From Polytrichum commune (Eukaryota; Streptophyta; Polytrichopsida; Polytrichales; Polytrichaceae): DNA of 64,000 nucleotides. The notes beneath the pieces were generated by a model. That model did not search any database and was not told the DNA's origin. It was given only the letters and a program-made list of their open reading frames with translations. The position numbers and the translations under genes were made by a program. Shown here piece after piece: positions 54,048 through 64,000 of this stretch; position 1 is the stretch's first letter, and every line of letters starts with the position of its first letter. The stretch spans positions 9,176,001 through 9,240,000 of the forward strand of contig OX485803.1 of assembly GCA_950295325.1 (NCBI GenBank), read 5' to 3'.

Positions 54048-55020
54048 TCACATAATTGCTTCTACGATGATAGATCCCATTCCAATGGCTTCGACAACAC
54101 TATCATCATTTAAATGCACATTCTGTGAAAGGATTATCTCACACGTATCGAATGTGGCCCTATCCGAAGTGATGTGCTTGATGGCTTTTGAATTCATAAT
54201 CCACTTGCATACGGTCTTGGAATGTGTCCCATTATGCAGTATAAGTGCGTAATTGTTGTTTTCCTTTGCATTCTTTGTATTTCTGCGCTCTTTGTTATTT
54301 ATTTTGTAACAAGAACACGCAATGTGGCATGGTTTGGAGCAATAAAAGCACGACCTAGTGCCTTGGGATGGAAATAAGTTGCCCATTTTGCATGGTCGCA
54401 ACATCATGGCGACATCCTCACCACCGGCTTCTTTCTTCTTATGCTTTGACATCTTGTGCATCAAACGTACCGTCATGATTCCATTGTCAAATCTTTCATC
54501 AACATTGTCTCCAAAGCGGTAATCAGGTACTCATACAACACCAACAAACTCTCAAGCAAAGTCATGACGATGTTTTCATCTTTCACGAGTACCTCCAAAT
54601 AAATGAATTGATCTGTGAGCACCTTGACCTTGTTGACGTGGTCCAACATGTTGTTGCCCTCTTGCATCTTACACATAAAAAACTTATGGCAAATGAAGAG
54701 GTGTTGGACAAGCTCTTCGTCTCATGAATGTTGCAAAGGGTATTCCACACCTCCATAGGTCCTTTGCGATTCTTTATATACGCAAGTTCATTGTCCGCCA
54801 AATTGAGGCCGATGATAAATATGACCTTCTTAATACAACTTTGGTATTCCTTCAACACTTTGGGATCTGCATTGGAAGGTAGAGCTTTTCCGGATCCATC
54901 CAGAAAATGTCCTAAAGACCATGAATGCCAATAACATCTCGATTTTGAACTTTTAAAAGTTGAAGTTTCTTCCATTAACTTGTCAATGACTCGAGCGGCC
55001 TCGTCTTCAAATGATGCCAT
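54048..55020 (-). pseudogene. Copia gag and protease
   Basis: 54583-55020 (MASFEDEAARVIDKLMEE...) includes ADNELAYIKNRKGPMEVWNT, a copia gag (UBN2-type) block. 54473-54673 in another frame continues it (HVNKVKVLTDQFIYLEV). 54048-54476 contains C43-x2-C46-x4-H51-x4-C56 (CFYCSKPCHIACSC), a zinc knuckle. It also contains WIMNSKAIKH, where the protease active site W..DSGA should be, so the catalytic Asp is Asn and the Gly is Lys. Dead in both enzymatic and frame terms. Confidence 0.85.
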
Positions 55021-55139
55021 CGTACACTTGGATATACTTTCAAAACATTCAAACCACCTTTTTTGGCCTACAATCTATCCAATCCAAACTAAACGATAAC
55101 ATCTTACACTCAAAATATGCGTTTGTAGCTCAATATAGT

Positions 55140-55975
55140 AGAAACATGTTCATATGCTCTCAAATGGGCCTCTTAGTTTTTAGATGCTAGATCTTCTATA
55201 CCTTAAGTTAGATTTTATACACCTCAAGTTAGATCTTCTACACCTCAAGAGAGGCCTTAAGACATTCAAATCATTCACATATATCTCCTCCTCAAATACC
55301 TCAAGTTAGATCCACACCTCATAGAGGTCTTAAGAAACTCAAATCATTCAAACAATATCTCCTTCATTTCAAATGTACCTCAAGTTAGATCTTCTATACT
55401 TGAAGAAAGGTCTTGAGATAAGAACTTCTCTCAAATAAGAACATCTTCACTTCAAATGTGCTTTACACTTTCAAATACCTCAAGTCAAACCTTCTACACC
55501 TTAAGACACTCAAGCAACATTTCTTTCAACTCAAAACACCTTAAATGATTTCAAACAAGCCTTACAACACTCAAGCCTTACAAATAAATCTTAAACCACT
55601 TAAAACATTTAAGTTATATATTTGAAGTTTAAATACCAACAAAACTCTCAAATAAACCCCTCAATACTCGAGCTTCTCAAGTCATGTACTATTGGAGTCT
55701 AAACACCTTTAGAACTTTCAAATAGGCCCCTAAACGCTCAAAACATTCAAGTCCAATGTTTTTGAACTCTAAACACCTCCAAACCTCTCAAATAAACTTC
55801 TCAACACTAAAGTCTCTTAAATTATGTGCTTTTGGAGTCTAATCACCTTCAAAGTTTTCAAATAAATCTTTAAACGCTCAAGACACTTAAGCCAAATGCT
55901 TTTGAAGTCTAAACACCTCTAAACCTCTCAAATAAACCTTTCAACACTTAAGACACTCAAGTCACATGTTTTTGC
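55140..55975. repeat. Imperfect tandem repeats in the copia leader
   Basis: Two families. Around 55150-55480, TACCTCAAGTTAGATCTTCT and AAGACATTCAAATCATTC recur every 60-75 bp. From 55600 to 55975, AAATAAACCTCTCAACACT, CTCAAGTCA, TTTTGAAGTCTAAACACCTC recur about five times at about 70-75 bp. They lie between the 5' terminal remnant and gag. Confidence 0.75.
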
Positions 55976-56124
55976 ATCAAACATACATTCAAGCAAAAGT
56001 AAAAGACAAAGAATCATTTGCAACAACCAAATGTGCCCTCGGAGACCTCCAAAGCTTTGAAATGCCAACCCCTCGAGATCTACTCCACAACCTCAAAGAA
56101 ATCAAATCTTTAGGCACTTCACTT

Positions 56125-56215
56125 GCATGGTGGATCCATAACCTATTGAAAGTCAATAAGACTAGAGATGAGATTACACAAGGATATATACATATACAAA
56201 GGCATATGAACAATG
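56125..56215 (-). repeat. Copia 5' terminal (LTR) remnant
   Basis: Partner of 51,712-51,815. The only other part of the LTR that might exist lies between 56.2 and 56.4 kb, without a counterpart. Confidence 0.65.
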
Positions 56216-56423
56216 CTTGAAGTAAGATGGTCTCATTTTTTTTTTCCCTTGGTTCATACAAACAATATGGGATAATTTTTATCCCTTTTTGGACTAGTAT
56301 TGTAGTCTTATTCTAACCTTATTAATTATCATGCCTCTTCTATTACATTTTTGTTAACTACAAGCAATCTAATACTCTACCTTCTACATAACGTTTGTCT
56401 TCAAATATCATGTGGGTACGAAA

Positions 56424-57430
56424 ATGTCGCAACCCTCACTAGCTCCTCTTAACTAACTCGGTCATTTTTCAATTTAAGCAAAGATCACAAGCGCTAACCC
56501 TTCGCATTCCTCCATGCGAATGGTTAGCTCCCCATACCGCAAACCTCTTAGCCCATAGGAGGGGGACCTCTTAGCCCTCTTACTCTTGCATTTGGGACTC
56601 TCCCCTTAATCGGTAGTTAATGATTAGATATGGACTTCCATTCATGAAAGTCCAATCTTCAGTTGATCATTGCGTTGTTGGAGCAACATTATAACAACCC
56701 AAATCATACTAGGCAACTATGTCCACACGTTGGGCCGACACCCATGGAGGCCATGCCGTTCGGCCTCGAGTGGGTTTGGCTGGCCATGCCGCCTCACCCA
56801 TATAAACCTCTAGGACTTTTGGCATGGTCCCTACCCCACCGTCAAGATACCTTTTGTCTCTTTAATAAGAGTTGGGGCCAAGTAGACATTTTCCTTCAGC
56901 TACTGGGGCTAGAAGCCTCTAGCAGCTTTAGGCCTTCATAACTTTGTTGTTTGGTCTTTGCTTCTAACAAGCAACCACTCCATTGTCATGTACGCTTCCT
57001 GTAAATGCCGATTGGACTCTTCACTTGCCCCATTCAGGCAAGTATTGATGAAGTTATGCCCGTTCTAACCTCGGCAGTCCGGGGAGCCACTCCTAGGCCG
57101 GGCTACTGCTGTCCTGGGACAACGCCCCACTCAAATTGCCATATCTCCTAGCTCACACCTTCGATTAAGGTGTTCTTGAGCATTCTAGAATCCGCACAAC
57201 ATAAGCTATGCATAGCTTATGGCCTTACCCTCGTGATTCCTAGTCTGCATGGATGGGAGGCGTTCCCAGCTCCTGGGGCCCTCATCTACACTAGGATCAC
57301 TTGGGCCCTCTCACCAATGGCGCCACAAGTCCCGGGTGTTTGCGGGGTCCCCCTTGTGCCCATGGTGTTTTGGGCACTCCTCTTGGAGAGTTGTGCGACA
57401 TAAAACTCCAAAGACCACTCATTTGCAAGC
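56424..57430. repeat. ~0.95-kb dispersed repeat, copy 2
   Basis: Homologous to 43,672-44,632 in the same orientation, starting TGTCGCAACCCTCACTAGCT. The words GCATTTGGGACTCTCCCCTTA, ATATGGACTTCCATTCATG, CTCATCTACACTAGGATCAC are shared in order. It extends slightly further at its right end. No coding domain. Confidence 0.7.
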
Positions 57431-58149
57431 ACCTTAAATGCAAGCCAATGCCGAGTTGTTTGTTTTAAAGAACTTGCATCATAGCTTCATCAAATTTTGG
57501 TTCATCAACAGTGGGACCAACATGGATTACATACTATGATAGCAAGGGGGAACTCTACAAGAAATTCATATTTGAGATAGAGTACATTAACCAAATGACA
57601 TTGTCATATTCATGATTCCAACCAAATGGCAACGATGGACCAAGTTAAAAGGTTTTGGAAGAAGAGGGCAAAGTTGTCATGGGCTTTAGTATGACTCATG
57701 TTGGAATTGCACAATGGAAATGTGTAACACAACAATATTTCCATAGACAACATTCTGCTACATTGGAAGTCGGACATAAGCTTGAAGATTAGAGTGTGTG
57801 ATTAGGGTTGTACGCCGCATTGATTTGGCTTTTGCAATACGTCAAATGCAAATAGATTATGTGAGGTGGGATGAGCTTGTGGACTGCAGAATATTCGAGA
57901 TCAAAGATAATATTAAGAGTGTTTGGTTTTCTCCGGTTTCCTAAGGGGGTTTTCATACACTTAGTAAGTACATATCACTGACATAAATTTGTGTGTAGAT
58001 GTTTCTATAGCTTCATCAACCTTTTGTTAAGATACAACATTTTTTTAATAAAAAAGTTATTGCCTAAAAAATGGGACTATTCTCCCATTTTTCATTTCAT
58101 GTTCCCTAAATCCATATGCCAATCCACATATGAAATTGATTATTAATAA
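57431..58149. other. No recognisable feature
   Basis: No domain or internal repeat seen. Confidence 0.5.
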
Positions 58150-58690
58150 GTGTAGTCAATTGCTTCCAATAGCAGTCAACTAGAGGGCGATTGCTCATGT
58201 GTAGTCGGTTGCTAATAGGAACAGTCGACTAGAGGACGACTACTCATGTATAGTTAACTGCTAGTAAGAGCGGTTGACTAGAGGGTCGATTGCTAATGTG
58301 CAGTCTATTATAGAATCGCTTGCTAATAGGAACAATTGACTAGAGGGCAAATTGCTAATATGAAGTCAACTGCAGAGTCGACTGCTAATAGGAACAGTCG
58401 ACTAGAGGGTGACTACTCATGTATATCGATTGCTAATAGGAGTAGTTGACTAGAGGGTCGATGGCTAATGTGCAATCGATTGTAGAGTCAATTGCTAATA
58501 GGAGCAATCGACTAGAGGGCCAATTGCTAATGTGAAATCAACTGTAGAGTCAACTACTAATAAAACCGATCGAATGAAGAGCCTATTGCTAATGTCTAGT
58601 CGACTGCTAATAAGAGAAATCGACTGGAGAGCCACTACATATAAGCAACTTTCAGTTCACTGCTCCCATTGGCAATCGACTATGCAATCA
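58150..58690. repeat. GTCGAC-rich tandem repeat, ~50-65 bp unit
   Basis: Units read roughly AGTCGACTGCTAATAGGAAC then AGTCGACTAGAGGG.CGA then TTGCTAATGTG. At least eight units, diverged, with many CG-to-TG/CA changes that turn GTCGAC into GTTGAC or ATCGAC. Confidence 0.88.
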
Positions 58691-59771
58691 ACTTTGTGGT
58701 GACGTTGTAACAAAAACACCGTGTGCTAAATGAAATTGTTATTACTATAACATCCTTTGGACATCACGTCCATCTGCACATCCCTATTTGGACTAGACTT
58801 AATTTGGCTAGGGCTAGATGCCCACCTCTATTTGCAAGGTAAAGGGGGGTTTGGGAAAAACTTGATCCTTATAAATTTGTGATTGAGTCATCCCGGTAGG
58901 TCTTTTGAACTAATGATGGATCTCTAGTGTTATTTATAGAATCAAATCATCTAAAGAAGAAATATATAAGTTATAATATATCGGACTACGATTTCACCTT
59001 GGATAATTTTGGTGGGGGTGCAACTTAAATAGGCGAACCTATAGTTGTGGTTGACTATCTCAAGATCTTGGAAAAAAAATTCAATATAAATCAACTAAAA
59101 TAATAACATCCAGGTTGCATACTATTTCAAAGCTTTGATGTTGATGAATGAGAGATACTCTCGTATGCGACAACTCTCTCTGTCCCTCCTACACTTGCAT
59201 ATATGCTCACTATATAGCTACCCACCCAGAAAGCTCAAATGTTTCTCCAATTCTTGCTCGTGACCATGAATTTTTGAGGAACAGAACCATGAACACTGTA
59301 TCTTAGTGAACTGTGGTGATGTTGTTCCTTTGCCACCTATGAGGTGACAAGTTGACGCCTCCTTTAACTTAGTTCACCTGCATGCACATGAGGCCCTTGC
59401 TTGCAAGATTCTCCTTCCTTCCTTCCTTCTTTCCTTCCTTTCAGCCCCGCATTCGGGTCTGCTGGCATGACAGAAAATAGATAACTTACAATGGATCATG
59501 CAGGCCAGGCCACACTAATCTTTTGCATGCATGGTCCCCCTCAATAATGATTGCCATGTGGAAAACCTTACTACTGTGAGTAGAGTACGGACGTAATATC
59601 AGACAGCAGCAGTTGTTTGCAAATGTAAATGGTTTCTTGAAGGTGGAATCTTACATATATTAACTCCAAATTAAAGGACGTGCTCCCCCCTTTTAGGGCT
59701 CGAGCTTCACAGTACAGGTGAAACGGATCAAGTAATAACTTGTCCCCCCTATTAGCAAAATATCGATGCTG
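58691..59771. other. No gene; (TTCC)n microsatellite at 59412-59441
   Basis: Apart from the TTCC tract I see nothing that can be assigned. Confidence 0.5.
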
Positions 59772-59900
59772 TTTATGGTATTTAGTGTCACTTACTATTT
59801 GGAGTTGCATTGTGCTATAATTTTTTTTACTATGTATCTCATTTTTTACCACCCAAGGTCAAACTGGTTGTTTGACACTATATAACATTAGCATCTTTAT
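59772..59900. mobile_element. Fold-back MITE, one arm only
   Basis: TTATGGTATTTAGTGTCACT and the central ACCACCCAAGGTCAAACTGG.. TATAACATTA block match one half of the MITEs at 27.5 and 32.2 kb. The other arm is lost. Confidence 0.65.
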
Positions 59901-59959
59901 TTAGTATGTTTTATATTAACAATCATGGTACCCAAACATATTGTGTGTTAAACCATAGC

Positions 59960-61130
59960 TCTCCTCCTCATGGTTCAACATACATCATCCCTCCACACAT
60001 ATGTTCACATTTTTACGGATAGTCTCAACATGAGATTTTCTCTCACAAATCATATCCGTCATCCATCTTCAAACTGCAATTATCTGGACAAACTTCTCAT
60101 AGCAAGAATCATATTTCATATAACAACATCTTTGGAATGCGAAGTAGACAAACTTGCCAAATAAGGTTTCACAACTGACCCTGTCTTTCTTTCACAAAAC
60201 CCATTCCATCTCAGTGGACATTGCATCCCTTATTGGTCCAATAGCGTCCCCACATCTACACAAACACAATGGCTCCATTCATAATCTCAAATGCAATATA
60301 GAAAGGAAAGGAAAGGAAAGGAAAGGAAAGGACTATTTTTTTTATTTTTTTAAAGTTCCATTGTTTCCTACGCCTCAAAAAGATTCCCCTAAGTAAACAA
60401 ATGGCTCCAAAACTAGGATATCCACCACATATGCTCTAACCCAAACTCTTAAATTTTGATATGGTCGATACATGGAAACTTTTCGCAAACAAAAATGAAT
60501 AAATAACAACATCTCCCTCACTGTAGTCTATGTTGCCTCCTCGAAACTGACACATGTCTACACCTCCTCTCTTGTTGCACCAACAAGCACATCAACAACC
60601 TACACACCAATCATCACAAAAGAGCAGTCCACGCAATTGCCAATACACTTCTTGCACACCCCACCACACTCCACTTTACCCTCATCCACAATGGATCCCA
60701 TCTCAAGCACCAACCTCAAAACGCCCTCCCCTCATGGCTCCTCCCATGTATTTTCTTCCTACCCAAATGTAAACCTAGTTAGCTTTGCCCATACATTCTA
60801 TGCATAAAAGGAAAGTCACATGTAACAACTCCCTCACACTACAATCCAATGAATTCACACATTGTAACGACAACTTCCCGGAGTCCATAAGTACAAAACC
60901 ACGCCAAATATGGCACTCTCATCCCCCACCTCCAAGGCCTTGGATGGAGTGCCTTCTCCCTATTCCCCCCTCTTAATTACCACAACTAGCATTTGTGGCA
61001 TTATCCACCAGCTTTCCATTGACCTCGTGGTGACTTTGATATTCCCCAACCTAAAATCAAGACACTCATGGAAACCACCTCCCACAACGCCATCAAATAC
61101 CTCACATACATAGTTCACAACAAAAGGAAC
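59960..61130 (+). pseudogene. Second, older copy of the RNase H / RLE-like end of the 2A LINE family
   Basis: From 59970 the frame reads HIFTDSLNMRFSLTNHIRHP, then CEVDKLAK, the FTDSLN (catalytic Asp) and AD.LAK blocks of RNase H as in the LINE at 11.6-11.8 kb. The first Asp block is missing and a short deletion removes the H region. After a (GAAAG)n interruption and several stops, 60600-60720 has ALPSWLLPC, like VPNWLLPC of the first copy. At about 60850, NEFTHCNDNFPESI matches IEFTYCNDKFSPEAI. The orientation is opposite to the main copy. Heavily decayed. Confidence 0.65.
60301..60330. repeat. (GAAAG)6 microsatellite
   Basis: Six perfect pentamers inside the older LINE copy. Confidence 0.95.
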
Positions 61131-62485
61131 TGTAAAAACACTAAGCTCCGGTCTCTCTCAAGTAGGGGGATCCTCCCCATCTCCCTCCCTCCACTTCCCC
61201 CCAATCTCTTACATATTCAACATGGTTCCACCTATTGAAAAATAAGCACTACACCATCTCCCCTCTTACATTTCCTCACAAAAATTTAACGAAAATGACC
61301 AATGCATCCTCCTTTCTTTTATCCTCTATAAAGTAGAGGTGCTAAGCATGTATACTATTACTAGATTAAATGGTATTCATTGACAACTGATAGAGGAATT
61401 CAACACACTAAAATATGTCTTATTTGAATTTTTGTATGTAAAAGTCAAATGGGTTCACAATTATATCGGTAAATGATCCAAAACCAACACGAGAACCAAA
61501 TGTTAAGATTGTGAACATTCTCAAAATCAATATGTACTTATTGTGCAAAAGTTTACCACATTAATATTGGGAGGGGTGTTGACTTTAGCACCATCTACCT
61601 TATATAGTCTACTACAATTTCAGACATGAGTTGTTGAGTAATCCCATGCATGGATAGGCAGGCATGAGATCTCTTCTAATTGAGTTTCGACTTTATGTAA
61701 ATGAAGTTTATTTCATTTACCATACATGACACTATTTCATTAGTTATCCTCAATTTGAAAACTATGACCTTGCAATTATTAAAACTTCCGGTTTCCTTTG
61801 AGACAGAAATTCTTTGTTTGGTGTGCATTGAGAAGTTGGCTTCAACATTACTTTTCCCATTGTGAATCGATGGGAAAAGTGTTGGTGGATTGTGGAAATA
61901 ACCAAATGACACAAGTTCTTGTTCAATGGGATGTTTATGCAAGAATGAGCAACACCATTCTCCTCTGAGAAAAGGTTCCTTTCAATCTGTCGAAGGAGGC
62001 CAAGGAATTTGTTTTTGGGCTTTTGGGAGTGTGTGTGAGACATGTGTGTACCAAGATAGGTGACCCATACCTCTCTCTGCATTTGCAATTCTGGAATTAC
62101 CTCAAGGCATCTTGTATTGGAAGTTGATACATACACCACAAATGTTGGCGCAATTGACGAGGTATACATGCATAAAGAGCCATGTCATGAATATATGTGG
62201 AGTGCTCGGGCTTTGTGGCATATTCGTCGTAAACTTGTCAGTTGGCAAGCAATGTGGATGAAGGGGCTCTATTTAAAACCAACCTCTTACAGGTTGAGAG
62301 TCATTCAACACCAGACATAGAAAGACAACCACTTGGAAGGTATCATAGGGTCTATCACAATGAGAACCCCATGACCTTCCAACTCCATCAGAGATTGCAT
62401 TGGATATCCTCAAGCAAGCCTTTCTACACTGATTTGTGCAATTAGGTTGTCTTTGCGAATAGGTTGCCTCTGTACCCATGCAAAT
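61131..62485. other. Unassigned region with one 135-codon minus frame
   Basis: The minus frame at 61762-62169 is the longest and reads MYTSSIAPTFVVYVSTSNTR and following. I see no known domain, signal peptide or membrane segment. The plus frame at 62060-62320 overlaps it. Either could be chance or TE debris. Confidence 0.35.
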
Positions 62486-63258
62486 TGTGAGCCCAAAATG
62501 GTGCCCACATGTGGTGATTAACTCTTCGAAACCAATTTTAGTTTGACTTTGATGTGTTATGATTATTCACAAAACATAAAAAGAGTGAAGTGTGGTTTGG
62601 ATTTAAGTTTAGACTTTAGAATGTGTTGGGTGGTTATTTCAAGGTTTAAGTTCAATAAGATAATGCCTTGATTATGTGAGTAGGGGGTAAGGTGAGGCAA
62701 GGTGAGCTCCACGGGTTAAATGCCCACTTTTGGATCCACCTTGGTAGTTTAGGAAGAAGGAAGCTTGGTGGAAGGGGATTAGTCCCTACTTTGAAGGTGA
62801 GGGTTAATGGATTGTGATTGGAGGTGCTAATCCTCTCACCCTATCCTCACCTCTCTCTCCCTCTCTCCCTCTCTCCCTCTCTCCCTCTTTTCTACTTAAG
62901 GTGTTTTCTCTCTCATTTTTCTCTCTCTCCATCAAGCGCTCTCAAGAGAGCAAGCTCTTAAAGAGCTTGAGCCACGTGTGTGAGACATTAGTTCTTAGTG
63001 AAGTTAATTAGTTAAGCTCTCTCTCTCAATGCCTCCCAATTGAGGGAGCTCTTAGAGTTTAAAGTTGCACGTGTTGATTAGTTAGTAGTTAGTGGAATTA
63101 GTGTGTTAGATTAGTTTATTATTTAGGAGCAAGGAAAAAGAAAGAAGAAGAAAAACTTAGAAAACATGTGATTAGGGAAGGAGAGAGTTTGGATTAGGGT
63201 GCAACTAGTGGTTGGGATACCCATTCGGGTATTATAACTTCATATACTGAAATCAGAA

Positions 63259-63595
63259 GGCAGCTGGGCTTGGAGGTTAGACCACCCGGGACTGGAACAG
63301 AAGGCAGCTGGGCTCGGTAAGTTAGGCCACACCGCGACTGGAATCAAAGGCAGCTGGGCTTGGTAAGTTAGACCACCCGGGACTGGAACAGAAGGCAGCT
63401 GGGCTCGGTAAGTTAGGCCACACCGCGACTGTAATCAGAAGGCAGCTGGGCTTGGAGGTTAGACCACCCGGGACTGGAATCAAAGGCAGCTGGGCTTGGA
63501 GGTTAGACCACCCGGGACTGGAATCAAAGGCAGCTGGGCTTGGAGGTTAGACCACACCCGGGACTGGAATCAGAAGGCAGCTGGGTTGCCTAACA
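63259..63595. repeat. ~45-bp tandem repeat in LTR C, about eight copies
   Basis: Unit GGCAGCTGGGCTTGGAGGTT plus AGACCACCCGGGACTGGAATCAAA-like remainder, with anchors near 63259, 63304, 63350, 63394 and so on. It shares GGCA/TGCAGCTGGGC with the LTR B unit. Confidence 0.92.
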
Positions 63596-63821
63596 ACAAT
63601 TCATTTAGACTATCTAGGGGTTAGCAAGGCTAGCTCAAGTAGTAAGTATTAGCACATAAAAAACTAGATCACATTAGGCCATCTTTAGTGGTAGCTAAGA
63701 AGTTATATTCATTTAGGCTAGTTGGTGCCACGTGTGGGTTTGTATGAGTGTGTTTAACCATTGAGAAAAGTGTTTTTCAACACTTGCACCTCTTGGTCAA
63801 AATAACTCACTTGCATTATTA

Positions 63822-63986
63822 ATGGAGAATGTGGAAGATTCTTGCAATGGCAAGAAAAAGGAAGTGAAGATTAAGCGAGCGAGGGGAATGTCCTTAAGGG
63901 CATGTGTGGCTAAAGCCACGGGTTGGACGCTTGAGAAAGCCAACTCTACCACAAGCCAAGAGGCTAACATTAATAAAGTACAATGA
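63822..63986 (+). CDS. LTR-encoded 54-aa micro-protein (copy C)
   Basis: ATG at 63822 to TGA at 63984-63986. Same length and frame as copy A, beginning MENVEDSCNGKKKEVKIKRA with core SLRACVAKATGWTLEKAN and tail QEANINKVQ. Compared with A there are roughly as many changed as silent codons, most of the changes lying outside the SLRACVA and GWTLE blocks. It has no stop and no length change. The context is the same: downstream of the minisatellite in an LTR. No family recognised. Confidence 0.65.
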   Translation: MENVEDSCNGKKKEVKIKRARGMSLRACVAKATGWTLEKANSTTSQEANINKVQ

Positions 63987-64000
63987 GTGGAAACAATATG

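Larger units (their letters stand above)
51712..56215 (-). mobile_element. Degenerate Ty1/copia retrotransposon
   Basis: Order on the minus strand: terminal fragment (56215-56125), long leader with repeats, gag (55020-54300), zinc knuckle and protease (54360-54060), GAG-pre-integrase (53928-53665), integrase (53664-52796), RT (52691-51820), terminal fragment (51815-51712). Integrase before RT identifies Ty1/copia. Many stops and shifts; RT is cut before RNase H and joined straight to the 3' terminal fragment. The two terminal fragments (about 100 bp) are similar to each other and probably remnants of the LTRs. Confidence 0.85.
62486..64000 (+). mobile_element. LTR C (incomplete at window end)
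   Basis: Starts TGTGAGCCCAAAATGGTGCC after CAAAT. Very similar to LTR A through the first 750 bp, with the same ATAAAAAGAGTGA box, the GGTGCTAATCCTCTCACCCT block and CTCTCTCC runs. It then has its own 45-bp minisatellite and the micro-ORF. The window ends before the LTR does, so I cannot tell solo LTR from the 5' LTR of a full element. Confidence 0.85.

Noticed and set aside
40733-64000. LTR A and LTR C as the 5' and 3' LTRs of one 23-kb element
   Set aside because: LTR A has its own CCCAT duplication on both sides and LINE sequence continues across it, so it is a solo LTR.

Overview
This window looks like intergenic DNA from a land plant with a large, repeat-rich genome. The evidence is the TTTAGGG-type telomeric heptamers, a mini-CACTA element, Ty1/copia and Ty3/gypsy fragments, L1-type LINE debris, and LTRs with TG...CA ends. 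I see no intact host gene, no rRNA gene and no canonical tRNA gene. Almost everything I can explain is a transposable element or satellite-like repeat, often nested. The species cannot be named. The unusual LINE described below hints at a non-angiosperm (inference only).

Layout. 1-10 kb: unrecognised sequence, a 133-bp mini-CACTA element, a pogo/Tigger-type transposon with a dead transposase (5107-6749) and its short derivative (1799-2565), a tandem repeat of about 215 bp, a Ty3/gypsy RT fragment, and a hAT-like MITE. 10.5-23.2 kb (minus strand): one large non-LTR retrotransposon. Its coding order is a low-complexity basic region built from an 18-bp unit, a 2A ribosome-skipping motif, an APE endonuclease, RT, a Cys/His patch, RNase H, a CCHC finger and an RPD...E block resembling a restriction-like endonuclease. 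It is broken by four -1 frame changes, two TAA codons and a 1.9-kb insertion that carries about 17 copies of a 12-bp palindrome. 23.2-25 kb (minus): an orphan LINE ORF1-like protein, with minisatellites upstream to 26.7 kb. 27-36 kb: MITEs, a SINE, tandem repeats and long unrecognised stretches.

36.3-45.7 kb (plus): one degraded L1-type LINE interrupted by a 3.85-kb GC-richer element with a coiled-coil ORF (7-bp target duplication), a solo LTR (target duplication CCCAT) and a 0.96-kb repeat. Four related LTRs lie at 40,733-42,541 (A), 47,222-48,846 (D, inverted), 49,508-51,143 (B) and 62,486 to the window end (C). A, B and D each have their own perfect 5-bp target duplication, so they are solo LTRs. 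A, B and C encode a conserved 54-57 residue micro-protein whose codons differ mostly at silent sites in its core. They also each carry a different minisatellite at the same place, and A and B end in a conserved hairpin. 51.7-56.2 kb (minus): a decayed Ty1/copia element with a three-unit telomeric insertion in one terminal fragment. 58-62.5 kb: a GTCGAC-rich tandem array, a MITE arm, and a second, older copy of the RNase H/endonuclease end of the 2A LINE.

The best candidates for something new are the 2A-bearing, apparently dual-endonuclease LINE and the LTR micro-ORF.
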